In this document: in pieces, positions 36,219-46,592 of the stretch
How the letters are laid out: every line of letters begins with the position of its first letter
How positions within the stretch are numbered: position 1 is the first letter of the stretch
Assembly: GCA_032718865.1 (NCBI GenBank)
Contig: JALUTQ010000026.1
Span: 62,001 to 126,000 of the forward strand
Origin: Tilletia caries
Taxonomy: Eukaryota; Basidiomycota; Exobasidiomycetes; Tilletiales; Tilletiaceae
Direction of reading: 5' to 3'
Length of the DNA: 64,000 nt
Made by a program: the position numbers and the translations under genes
The notes under the pieces: model-generated
Databases searched by the model: none
Seen by the model: the letters and a program-made list of their open reading frames with translations, nothing else
What the model was told of the DNA's origin: nothing

Positions 36219-38511
36219 ATGAGTCGCAGCAACCATCCCAGTCACAGCGCAACAGCCAGACTGAACACGGGGGACGCGGCCAGGGACGAACAAGTGCGCG
36301 CTCACCGCGTCTCGCTCCTCAGTCTCCACCCATCCCCAGCACCGTCGACGCGCTCACCCTCGCCAGACACGGCGCAGCGCAGCCGCAACCACCAGCAGCG
36401 CAGCCGCAACCACCAGCAGCGCAGCCAGAATGCAGCCGCAGACGCAGACGCAGCAGCGCTCGAACCACCAACACTCGCCTCCTACCACTCCGCGCTCCGA
36501 TACCACATCCTCGCCCTGCTCCCCACCTTTGCCCTCATCCTCGTCCTCAGCTGGGTCAGCTCTACATACGCAGACCTCTCCCGACATCATCACCCATCGC
36601 GCAAGCCACCCCTCATTCTCATCCCACTCGGAGCTGCAGCATGGCTAGCAGCTTACGCGCTCCGGCCCCTCGTCTGGGACTTTACAGACCAGCTCCTCCG
36701 CCTCCTCTCCGTGCCCTTTGCTTTGCTCGCTCGCGTCTGGGCGCACCGACGGAATCGGACCAAATGGGCTCGCTCGACACAGCCTTCATCTCCGAACTCG
36801 CACGGTACCATTGCCGAGTGGGAGGAAGAACAGGCCGGAGTCCCACAGCCCTACAGTCCAGTACGGACTATTAGTACGCTCACCCTCTCCATCCTCCTCC
36901 GCACTCTCATACTTGAGCTGCTCCGCGTAGGAAGCATGGCTCTCAGCATAGCCGTACTCGATGCCTCCACTCGCAAAGACCACATCTGGATCCAGTCCAA
37001 GGCGACATCGTGGTTCCCGCCTACAAATGGCGGTGACCTCCAGAGTCGCAGCCTCCGCCTGTCCCCTTACGACAACCGATTCGGCGCAGTTCTCTGGACT
37101 ACAGTTGGATGTGAGTCATCCTTCTCTTTCTTCACCTTTGGCTCCTTCTCATCATTAGCTCACATCCTTCCTTTCATGGTTCACGCGGCGGATTTGCGAC
37201 CTAGGGTGCTCGGCAGAATGGCTGATCGGCTCGTACGATGTCATCCGCAAATTGAGACTATACCACCCCTCCCTCTGGCCCTCGGCCATCTATTCCGAGC
37301 CCTCTGCCTACCAAGACAATTTCAGCGATAGGTCAGAAGATGATGACGAAGATGACCGCCACGACGAAGCGGATCATGATGTTGATAATGGTAATCATGA
37401 CCACGAGAACGACACATTCGACCAGGAAGCTGCTTTCCCACGCACCCGTACGCGGGCCTCCCAGCCTCACCCCGCAGGTTCGAGCGGCATCGAGGCAGCC
37501 ACAACTGCGGCACAAGCAGCCGTACACGCCGTTCGCTTCTTCCCGCGCGTCTTTACACAAGCAAGCGCGAAGAGTTCCTCGTCATCTGCCTTCACAGTCC
37601 GGCCGTCCGCGTCTGGAAACGGCGGTGCTGCAAACGGGAGTGGGAGCGCCTTTGCCCTGCCTTCTACTCAGCCCTCTGGCGCACAAGCGCGAAGGAGGGC
37701 GGCCAATCAGCGTCGTGAATACCTAGATCCCCATGACGCCAGCGTTGATCGAAGACAGGATGGGAGCGAGGCACAGTCGCTACTGTCAATTGCTCCCAAT
37801 CCGATGCCGACCACTGGCCATCACGAGCATTTCTCGACGGCGCTACATAGCACCTATTCCGGCGCGTATGGGACCTTCCAAACGGCGCGCACTCATCACA
37901 CCACTGCCTTTCCCAGCCGGATCCGAGGCGAACAGGCCGATCCCTCCGGCGCTCGCCCGCCCTTTCTTGGGCCGATTGACGACGACGACGATGATGATTA
38001 CGGTGATGATGATCACGACAACAGCACGATCCGCGACGAGCCCATGCTCGACCTCGACCCCGAAGAAGAAGCAGCTCTCCAATCCCGCCTCGCGCACGCC
38101 CTCGCCATCCTCCTCGCCGCACGCGAACGAGCCGACCTCGAGGAGACCCTCGGAGCGCGTCTGGACGTCCAAGTCCGACCCGCCTTAGCCGCGCTCTGGC
38201 GGATCGACGGCTTCGTGTGGAACCTGGGCGAGTGTCTGCTCATGGCTGCTGCGGTGGCCATCACGAGCGACGGATGGAGTTCGAGCAGGAAGGAGCAGGG
38301 AGGGAATGAGTACTATGAGACGGTGCCGGATCTGACGGCCAGTCCCTTGTTGCCGACCTGGTTGGTGCTCACGGCCTTGCATACCATTCTGTCCATGCTG
38401 TGGGCCACGGCCCTGCCTAAGCTTGGTTTTGCGCCTGTCAGCTATGCGTCGCTCTTACTCGGCATGGGTCTCACCGTCGCTGGACTGGCGTGGTGGGGCG
38501 TGCTCGTGTGA
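36219..38511 (+). CDS. Polytopic membrane protein, uncharacterised
   Basis: Two exons (36219-37110 and 37205-38511) splice to 732 residues. About seven hydrophobic segments are visible: YHILALLPTFALILVLSWV, PLILIPLGAAAWLAAYALRP, LSILLRTLILELLRVG, FGAVLWTTVGWCSAEWLIG, FVWNLGECLLMAAAVAI, TWLVLTALHTILSMLWATAL and ASLLLGMGLTVAGLAWWGV. A long acidic, His/Asp-rich loop (about 370-630) separates the first four from the last three. The N-terminus is Ser/Gln-rich with the repeat RSRNHQQ. I do not recognise the family. The donor gtgagt follows Thr-Val-Gly, and the acceptor gacctag at 37198-37204 restores WCSAEWLIG. The first ATG in frame is used. Confidence 0.75.
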
Positions 38512-38766
38512 GGAACTCAAGTCTCTCTCTTCACTTGTTCCATGTACCGTCACCTTCTCTAATTCATACCCTTATCCTCTTTTCATGCGTTCACTATCGT
38601 CTCCGATCCATCTGCACATGGAATGATCCTAGAACACACTTATCATGTTCGATTTCAAGAGACCTTGCTTTTGCATACGTCTGGTTTTTTCAAGCTCTGG
38701 ATCACAGCTGATGGCGACAACGTGCGAGTGGGATCATGTTTGCCACAGTGAACGTCCCAACTCGAC

Positions 38767-39437
38767 TTAGGAGGAGTAAGCCTTGATCGCGTCGCCCGTG
38801 GATTGGCTCCACTCCTCCGCCAGGGCCTTGAGCTCCGACGCCTTGGAGGGCACGTACGCTTGCAACTGGACGAAAAGACAATCTCCGGACGCTTCCATGC
38901 CCTTCAAGGATTGGTAAGCGGACTGGTGATAAAAAAACAGGGCTGAAATGGCCGACCGTAGAGATAGGGAGAGAAAGATGTCAATCATCCGATGAGCTCC
39001 TCCATACCATCAAGGCACACTCACACATAAGTCCAAATTTGCCGATCAGAGCATTGTTGCGCTGCTTGGCCAGGTTGACGAAGGTTTTGACTTGCGTCAC
39101 GATCTCGGCCGCCTTGTTTGCATCCGTCACAGTGCCCTTCTCCTCGGCCAAGGGCTGCAGGAGCCCGCTGGACAGCTTGTGAGGAGGAAGTAGGTAAAAA
39201 GAGGAGGTAGACGATGAAGAAAGCAACGGTCAATATTTCGGCTGCACGAAGTATGTCGCGGCTGAAAGAGGGGGGGCAACTTACCAGCTGAAGATACCGA
39301 GTGAGGCTGTGAAGGGTCTCCGGTCCTGTGAAGACGACATTAATGACGCTCATCTTCTGCAGATTCTGGGTGATCGCGGAGTTGGCATCGGAGAGCCTCG
39401 CGAGTCCTTGGGAGAGTTGTTCGGGAGAGAAAGACAT
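38767..39437 (-). CDS. Small helical protein, uncharacterised
   Basis: Exons 39285-39437, 39025-39175 and 38767-38891 give about 142 residues. The sequence is strongly helical with no membrane segment: MSFSPEQLSQGLARLSDANS, AITQNLQKMSVINVVF, LLQPLAEEKGTVTDANKAAE, VKTFVNLAKQRNNALIGKF and SELKALAEEWSQSTGDAIKA. The first two exons are well supported (gtaagt and gtgagt donors). The last acceptor is an atypical gaag; the better-looking tccag at 38871 would shift the frame, so the start of exon 3 may be wrong. No family is recognised. Confidence 0.62.
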
Positions 39438-40512
39438 CTTTGATGAGGATCGATGGCAGGCGTGATGGGAGATGGAAAAATGGAGGCAGAAAAAGAGAGT
39501 TGAAGAAGAGGATGAGGAGGATGGATGAGATGGGCAAGACGAAGGGGAAGTGCGAGGCGACTTATATACCTTCTCGCTCTGCTGCTTGCGCACGGTGCGA
39601 ACCCCAGTATGTAGTTGAGAAAGAACGCCGTTATGGCGTAGTCCTCCAACGCCCGACGTTTGAACGCTGCAGCTTGACTTTGTGGCTTGTGCTCTTTATG
39701 GTCAGCGGCACCGTGGACGGAATCTCTCCTGTGCCTTATACAGTATGGATGTTATCAATGTAGCAGATTCTCAGCCAACGACTGATTCGATGCGGCGCAG
39801 TCCAGTGTGCGAGTGAGGGAGACGGGTGTGCTGCTGTGTCGTACCTGCTGCCGGCACTCAGAGAGGGAAGATGATCGTCAGCAAGAAGATCATGGTCAGA
39901 TAGACATACATGCAGATGGAATATCGAAGCGCAGAAGCATTAGCGAGGACCAGTCGTTTATGGACAACAAAAAACTGGAAAGGTGAGGCGGAACCTTGAA
40001 TCTTGCACCGTACCTCGCCGCGCGCGGTCGCAAAGAGTGTGCATGGCCTAGCGATGGCCTGACGACCACCATGCGTCTGGCGTCAGTGTGGTGGAGGACC
40101 ACACGGAGTATGTTCCCGGGTAAAGCACGGGCCACGGACCACGGGCTTCAGCGGGTTGCAGAAGCTGGAGAGGTCCTTTCGATCGGCGTCGGACGATGCT
40201 GTTCTACGGCGCACGGAAGTGTTCTGCTGGCACCGTCTCGGTGATTTCCTGATCGCTCCGAGTTCCGACAAGACGATAGCGATGCTGCTGCGATGCTGGG
40301 GGCTGATGTGGACGTGGCTGCGAAGCTAGTGCCTACCTGCACATTATGAAAGCTTCTGCGTAAAATGAAGCGTGAGAAGACGTGAAATGTGAAATCGGAA
40401 GCGAAGAACAACAAGAACGTTAAGGCGTTAAGGTTACGAAGAAGCCGAACTTGCTGAGTCACTAGCGTCAAGCGTGGGAAGTCGTTGGTTTTAGGAACAC
40501 CGAAGCAGCTAA
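39438..40512. other. 1.1 kb without a supported gene
   Basis: 5' side of the small helical protein gene, then sequence leading into the retrotransposon. A ctaatgttcagt junction marks the element start. No gene was recognised. Confidence 0.45.
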
Positions 40513-40759
40513 TGTTCAGTCCTTCGCGGTGAAGGCGCGCTGACTTCCGGCCGTCCGAGACGGAGTGTGGCGTCGGATTATTTACTGTTCCAGCGATTCT
40601 ACAGCGAAATGAGATGAGATTGCGGTTGGCGGCCAGGTTGGACAGGTGAAAATTCTCTGCTCTGCTCCTTCGAGCTGCTTCTTCCCCTCCATCATCTTCG
40701 TCTCCCTCGCCTCTCTCCCTCAGACGCTCGGTCGACGACTTGAGCGTGTCCTTTGCTGT
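40513..40759 (+). repeat. Ngaro split direct repeat A1
   Basis: 247 bp from tgttcagtccttcgcggtga to tgtcctttgctgt. It matches A2 across the MULE insertion with very few differences (for example cttccgg versus ctgccgg). It is related to fragments at 8221 and 10766. Confidence 0.88.
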
Positions 40760-40797
40760 TTCTTCATGGCTGATGCCTGATGCTGATAACGACAACA

Positions 40798-42200
40798 ATG
40801 CGCCTCAAGAGTCAAGCTCAAGAAAACAGAAACCCGGTCGAAGCCGGCATCGAAGGAGCTAATGACGATTCTCAGCATGGGCCTGCTCCCCCTCCTGGCG
40901 TTGATTACAATCCTCTTGATTTCAACCCAGACGAGCCTGCAGTGTCGGCTCCACTGGTCTACCCTTTCCAAAATTTCAATTACCCGATTCCAAATGACCT
41001 CCTGGAACTGCACCGAGCCGGATACCAGGTACCTCTCTCGCTGCTCACAGTTGTCAGCATCGTTTATCACGCACGAGGAGATCGCCCCGCATTCAATTTG
41101 CCTCTGGACTCAACCGCAACTCGTGTTCTGGAGGAATGGGTGCACACCGACAAGTTCCTTCCTTTCCAGGAATGGATCCAAGCCAGCGGCATCTACCTGG
41201 TTCTGCTCGAAAACGCATCCGCAAGTGGCCACAAAGAGGCGTCCGTATAGCCAATCATCTGCTCCGGGTGGTTGCGTCCGTCCATGGCGCCAACTGGGAC
41301 ATCTTCCGCGAGTACGACCTCCGCGTGCGATCACAGCATGCAGCAGCACGTCGGTCTATGTCAAGAATCGGTTTCGACATAAGGCAGCTCAACCAGCAAC
41401 TTCTCGGACTTGCGGCAGGAGCAGTTCGACCGGACGGAGGAGCAAACGGGATCATCGACATCACCGGCGCTGTTGCGACTCCTTGGGCCCGCCTCATTGC
41501 GTCGCCCTACCCTGACAGGGCTCGGATTGCCCGCGCATGGTCCTCTACCGCAGCAGTACCGTCTGCCCCTCCTCCACCAGCCGCAACCTCAACCTCTACC
41601 TCACCAAAGCGAAAGGTCCCGCGCGTTGGGGGCGCCTTCGGTCCTTCGACTGCCCCCACCACGTCCTTTGGCCCAGCTTCAAGTTTCCCCTCTGGGCCCA
41701 CCTCGTGGTGCCCGGTGTGCTGCACGTGGACCAACACGCACAAGTGGAAGAGCTGCATTTCTCCAGCGAACCCTCTTCTTTGCCGGGTGGGATACGGCTG
41801 GATTTTCCAGGGGAAGCAGAAGCAGGTTTGTTTCAACTACAACTGCGACGTGGCATGTTCTTCATCTCGACCACGCCCCGGCACTTTCCCCTCTGCGCAC
41901 TGCTCCTTTGGACACTGTTGTTCGCGCTGCGGAGGTGATCATCGCTCAGTCTCAATGGTCTGTGGACCCTCTTTTCTCTCATCAACTCCCTCCTCTTCGT
42001 TTCAACCTTCCTTTCCAATGCCAGCTCAGCAGTCGTTTCAGCAGCCTCCTTATGGTTCAGGCTTCCCTGCTTCAACCCCGGGCATCCTCCCCCCAGCAGT
42101 CGGACCCGGCATTGCTCCCCAGTTTCCCGACGCCCTCCAACAGTTCTGGTCATCCCTCCCTCCCCCACCACCTCCTCCCAGCAGCGGTCCGTCCAATTGA
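40798..42200 (+). CDS. Ngaro gag-like protein (frame changes once)
   Basis: The first frame (40798-41250) encodes a Pro-rich start and helical segments (FQNFNYPIPNDLLELHRAGY, LEEWVHTDKFLPFQEWIQA). It ends at TAG near 41248, while the continuation (RIANHLLRVVASVHGANWDI and onward) lies in another frame to 42200. That second part carries Cys/His clusters (CPVCCTWTNTHKWKSC and CSFGHCCSRCGGDH) like a nucleic-acid-binding finger, then a Pro-rich tail. The frame step near 41240 is either programmed or a lesion. It overlaps the start of pol. Confidence 0.6.
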
Positions 42201-44530
42201 GGATCGGCTCTCAACGACAGTGGCGGAGGCATATGCGGCGGTGGTGACACCGCTGGCGTACCAGGAGTGGCTGGTTGCCATCGCCGAGCTACCCGTACAC
42301 CTCCAACAGGAGTACGCTGATCTCCCCGAGCAGATCCGCAGCGGATTCTGGCTCGGCCTGCCTGCAAAGCCAGCAGTTTTGTTTCATCCTTTCAACCGTT
42401 ACAGCGAGGAGGAGGCTCCCGTTGTTCTGGATTGGATTACGGCGGAGGTCAATCTCGGTCGAGCCTTCGGCCCCTTTTCCGACGACGAGATGGCCGCGGT
42501 GGGTCCTTGGCGATCGGCACCACTCAGCGTCATTCATACACCCGCGACCGCAGAGAAAGCCGCTAAGAACCGCATCGTCGAAGATCTAGGTCACCCTCGC
42601 TTTCAACGTCTCCGTCCCACTTCGTCACAATCTCTTCTTGCTCTTCAATTTCCCTCGGTCAACTCTCTTGTCCCCAGCAACACCTTCTTCTGCCGATGGT
42701 TTACAGTTCCCTCTCAAATGGAAATGGTGAGCATCGCTTCTCGGCTTCCTCTTCTCCCTCTCAGCTCCTATCCTCTCTCCGAGCCCTGCGTCGTCGCTCC
42801 CCTTCCTCTCAGACGTCACACGAACTCCTGGCTTCCTTCTTCCATACCACCGTCCCATGTTCCGTCTCGTCCCCCCCCCCCCCCCCTTTTCTCCCTCCGT
42901 TCTTCTCTCCCCTCCCCGTTACCTTTCCCACGACCGGCCCTCGGGTGCGCTTTCCCTCCCCTTCGTCGTTGCATCTTCCCGTCGTCGCGTCGTCGTTCGG
43001 AGTGTCGGACGTTTCGCCGTCCTTGTTTCTCGTGCCCGCGCTGGCGGCGTCGTCGTCGTGCCTTGTCGCCTTTGCTTCCCATTCGTCGTTGCTCGTCGCT
43101 TCGTTTCCCCGTCGCTATGCTATCCCTCTGATCCCGCCTCTCGTGGCCGTCGCTGCCAATCGATCATCACTCATCGGGCTGGTAGCGCGTCCCTCTCTCT
43201 CCCGTGTCCACACTCGGGGTGATGCTTCATTCCGTCGTATTCCTCTTCCTGTGCCTCTCCAGTCTCCTGCGCTTCTGGCTCTATCACGCGCATATCTGTT
43301 GACACTGTCTTTCCCTTTTCCCGCTTGCGCGTTGATCGTTGCCTTCCGCAGTACCGTTCCTTGCCCCCAGTTGCGGATGTCATGGGAATGGATACTCGAG
43401 ACGCCTTCTACAACATATCCCCGCACCCTTCACAGCGCCCTCACCTTTGCGTTTGCCTGGGAGCGGATCGGAACTACGTTCGAGCGTCCAGCCCGTTCGG
43501 TCACAAAGGCATTTGTGCCATTTTCGGACGCACAGTCGATTGTTCGTGCGACGTTGTCGCTCATCGCATCCCGGGCCTCAAGTTTGGCTCGTGGGTAGAC
43601 GACATTGGGGCCATTCGAGCGGCTGGTCCCGCTTCTGGCATCACGGAGGAGCAAGTGCGGGCGGAGTTCGCCCGCCTTGGCTGGCCGCTGCACCCCCCGG
43701 ACAAGAAAGGTTTCAATTTCTCCCGTCGGTTCGTCTTAACAGGCATCGAGTGGGATCTCGATGCCATGACCATGGCCCTACCGGAGAGCAAGCGCATGAA
43801 ATACGCGAGCAAAGCTCGAGCAATCCTATCGACACCGTCTCGGCGTATCGGACGGGCCGAAATGGATAGTTTGGTCGGTTCGCTTCTCCGAGTATGCCTC
43901 TTCGCCCCGGACAAACGATGCCGACTATCCAGCATCATGGCCTTCCGACGTTCCTTGTTTGCGCCCTACATTTTTCATCACACCACCACAGCCCTTCGAT
44001 CAGAACTCGGACAATGGGCCGATTTTCTCGAGAAAGGACCTGTCCTCCGCTCCTTCCGTCCTCCTCCTCGCATCACCACAGTCCTCTACGCGTTGGATGC
44101 CTGCGACGATGGGCTTGGAATCATCTGCGGGCCATTCGCCAAGTTCTGGCCTCTTCCCGTCGGCTGGAAGAACCTCGAGGGTCTGGACATGGGTGTCGCA
44201 GAAGCCTGGGCCATGGAAGCCCTGGTGCTGGCCGCTATCGGGCTCGGGGAGCGAGATTGCGTGCTCTCTGTCCTGGGTGACAACAAGGGTGTGATTTACG
44301 GTTGGCTGAAGGGACGCTCCGCCTCTGAGCAGGTGAACGAGACTTTTGTGCGGATGGTGGCTAGCGCTTCGATGGCGGGGATCGAAATCAGCCCATCGTA
44401 TGTCAACACCCACCACAACCCCGCAGATCGCGTCTCGCGCGGCGATACGTCCGGGTTTCACCGTTCCCCATCAACCTGCAGGACCCCTGGCCGCTGGTGG
44501 CCAGCGTCCTGCCTACCGCATGAGCGCTGA
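42180..44530 (+). CDS. Ngaro reverse transcriptase / RNase H
   Basis: Two coding blocks. The first (to 42726) holds the RT N-terminal part (KNRIVEDLGHPRFQRL, LQFPSVNSLVPSN). The second (from 43352) holds the catalytic region: MDTRDAFYNI (motif A), PSQRPHLCVCLG, and GSWVDDIGAIR with the YxDD-type aspartates. RNase H follows with ALDACDDGLG, EAWAMEALV, LGDNKGVIYGWLKG and HHNPADRVSRG. The 625-bp CT-rich stretch between blocks has gtgagc and cttccgcag borders in phase 0, so it looks like an intron. The 3' end of the frame (after 44450) reads out of register, probably a further intron or lesion. Copying of element RNA to DNA is the family function. Confidence 0.78.
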
Positions 44531-44929
44531 CGGGCGGTCGTTCCCCTCTCCCAGGTCGTCGAGGGTTTCGACCGGTACTCCCGCCGCAACGACGACCTCT
44601 GCGCACGCCTCTCATCACCTGCGTTTTTCTTCCTTCTCACCATCCTTCACCGCACCAAACATCCATGCCACCCCACCAGTACCCTCGCCTTCTCGTCTCT
44701 CTACACTCCCATCATCACTGCCTTCTCCATCCTCTGCATCGGCGTCTCAGCGACCCCCGTTCTCCACAATCCTGGCTTCTCGACTTCTTTCTCTCCACCT
44801 GCGCCTCATTTCTCCCCGCCACCCACCTCCTCGCTTTCTCCTTCCACTTGCTCTTCCCTCTCCATTCCTCCAGGCTCCTCCCGTCCTCCACCTTCCGCTC
44901 CTTCCCGCCCGCTCAGCCCTCTCGGCCCA

Positions 44930-46129
44930 GTGTCTCCCGCCGTCGGTTCAAGCTCTGCACGGCCCGGAGCCCAAAAACGTTCTTCGGTGCGAGGGCGGGC
45001 TCGTTTTGGTACTCTCTCTACACGCAATCGGACTTTTCCACCTCTTTCCCTCGCGCTGTCAAATTTCCTCCCTCGCGAGGACGTTCTCTTGCACGTTGAG
45101 CCGCTGTCCGCCCAGCTCAGCGCTCGCTGGAGCACCCTTTCTGCGGATGCTCGTTGGAAGCTGAAGGTTTCCATTGCTTCTTCAGTCGTCAAGAAGACAC
45201 TCAAGGATTACGGAAGTGCGGTCCGAGCCTTCCTTGGTTGGTGCGAACGTAACAACATCCCTCCTGCTCAAAGATTGCCCATTCCGGAAACAGTTTTGCT
45301 TCGATACCTTGCAGACAACCCCGAGGACATTCGCGCATCCACCTACACAACACGCCGCTCTGCGCTCGCCCTGTGGCATAGCATTCACGGTTACGATTTT
45401 TCGGTAGACTCTATCATTTCCAAACGCATAGGACGTGCTGCTCGTCTTCTGCAGCCGGAAGCGGTTCCATCACGTCCACCGGTGCGCCTGGACGACCTCT
45501 ACGTGATTCGCAATGCGTTGCCGATTGAGCGAGACCGGGCATCGGCGGCGATCTGGGCGTGCCTCTCCTTTGCTTTCTTTGCCCTTGCTCGCCTGGGCGA
45601 GTTAACGGTCGACGTCCTCTCCGCTCCTCGAGACCCTCGTGACCGGAGCTCGCGTTGTCATTGGTTACTGCGAAGTCGAGAAGGTTCGGTGGCACCAACG
45701 GCGATCCTCCGTCTCCCTACGGAAAAAGTGCAGGGCCCGAATGGCGTGGATCTCATTGCAGCGGAACAACGCACGTCCCCCTCCATCTGCCCCGTTGCCG
45801 CAGTGCGGTGGCACTTGCACGTAAACTCTGAGGTCCCTCCCGACGCAGGTGCTTTCGCTTTCATTGACAAGGATGGTCTGGTTCACGAGCTTCGTACACA
45901 GTTCTGCGTCGATACCGCAAATGCTGCTCTTACCGCAGCACGACGCGCCCCCATCACGGCACACTGTCTTCGCATTGGCGGCACCACCTTCTACATGGCC
46001 GCCGGGATCTCTGAAGCAGACATTCGGCGACACGGCCGATGGAAGTCCGATGCGATGCTCGTCTACCTCCGTCGGTTGTATGTTGCGGCCGGTCGCGCCT
46101 TTGCTGATGTGGATCCGACTCACGGCTGA
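44930..46129 (+). CDS. Ngaro tyrosine recombinase
   Basis: Phage-integrase-type recombinase that inserts circular cDNA. The core-binding part is visible from about 45075 (KKTLKDYGSAVRAFLGWCER, IRASTYTTRRSALALW). Catalytic residues are Arg in FFALARLGELT, the His-x-x-Arg box ITAHCLRIGGTTFYMAAG, His/Trp in RRHGRWKSDAM and the nucleophile Tyr in LVYLRRLY. The true start is unclear: the frame opens at a GTG inside a Pro/Ser-rich CT stretch (44550-45050) that may be an intron. The catalytic set is intact. Confidence 0.85.
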   Translation: MSPAVGSSSARPGAQKRSSVRGRARFGTLSTRNRTFPPLSLALSNFLPREDVLLHVEPLSAQLSARWSTLSADARWKLKVSIASSVVKKTLKDYGSAVRAFLGWCERNNIPPAQRLPIPETVLLRYLADNPEDIRASTYTTRRSALALWHSIHGYDFSVDSIISKRIGRAARLLQPEAVPSRPPVRLDDLYVIRNALPIERDRASAAIWACLSFAFFALARLGELTVDVLSAPRDPRDRSSRCHWLLRSREGSVAPTAILRLPTEKVQGPNGVDLIAAEQRTSPSICPVAAVRWHLHVNSEVPPDAGAFAFIDKDGLVHELRTQFCVDTANAALTAARRAPITAHCLRIGGTTFYMAAGISEADIRRHGRWKSDAMLVYLRRLYVAAGRAFADVDPTHG

Positions 46130-46428
46130 GTAGACATGCGTCCCCACTGCTCATTTCCATCTTTTCCCATCTGCTCCCTTCCCTTTCTCCCCCTTGCGTT
46201 TCCCTCTGTCCCGGTCCCCACCTTCCAGCCGTCGCCTCCACCCTTTTCTCTCGTTGTTCCCCAGTGCCCGGTGCCTAGTCTTCGTTTATCCGTCCACTGC
46301 GCCTTCCCAAATCTCATTTCCTTCATCTCCAGAGTCCAGTCGTTCCTCTCGCTCACTTGGGGTCTGGCTTTTTCGCTCATTTGGGGTCCGTCGTGTCCAC
46401 CGCAGCAGGCCGATTGGGCTGCTTGGGA

Positions 46429-46542
46429 GACCGCACGCAGCGGCGGACACGGCGTTCGAGCTCCAAACTCAACCCCCAATTTGATGCGCTCGTCTCCTTG
46501 TCTAACCGATTACATTAGAACACCACACAGTGCGAGGACGGC
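46429..46542 (+). repeat. Ngaro split direct repeat B1
   Basis: 114 bp from gaccgcacgcagcggcggac to gtgcgaggacggc. It differs from B2 (50990-51103) at only a few positions (for example aaactc versus aagctc, ccgatt versus ctgact). Confidence 0.92.
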
Positions 46543-46592
46543 TGTTCAGTCCTTCGCGGTGAAGGCGCGCTGACTGCCGGCCGTCCGAGACG

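Noticed and set aside
44346..45164. A Ser/Pro-rich protein between RNase H and recombinase
   Set aside because: The CT-rich low-complexity sequence is open in several frames; more likely an intron or linker of the Ngaro element.
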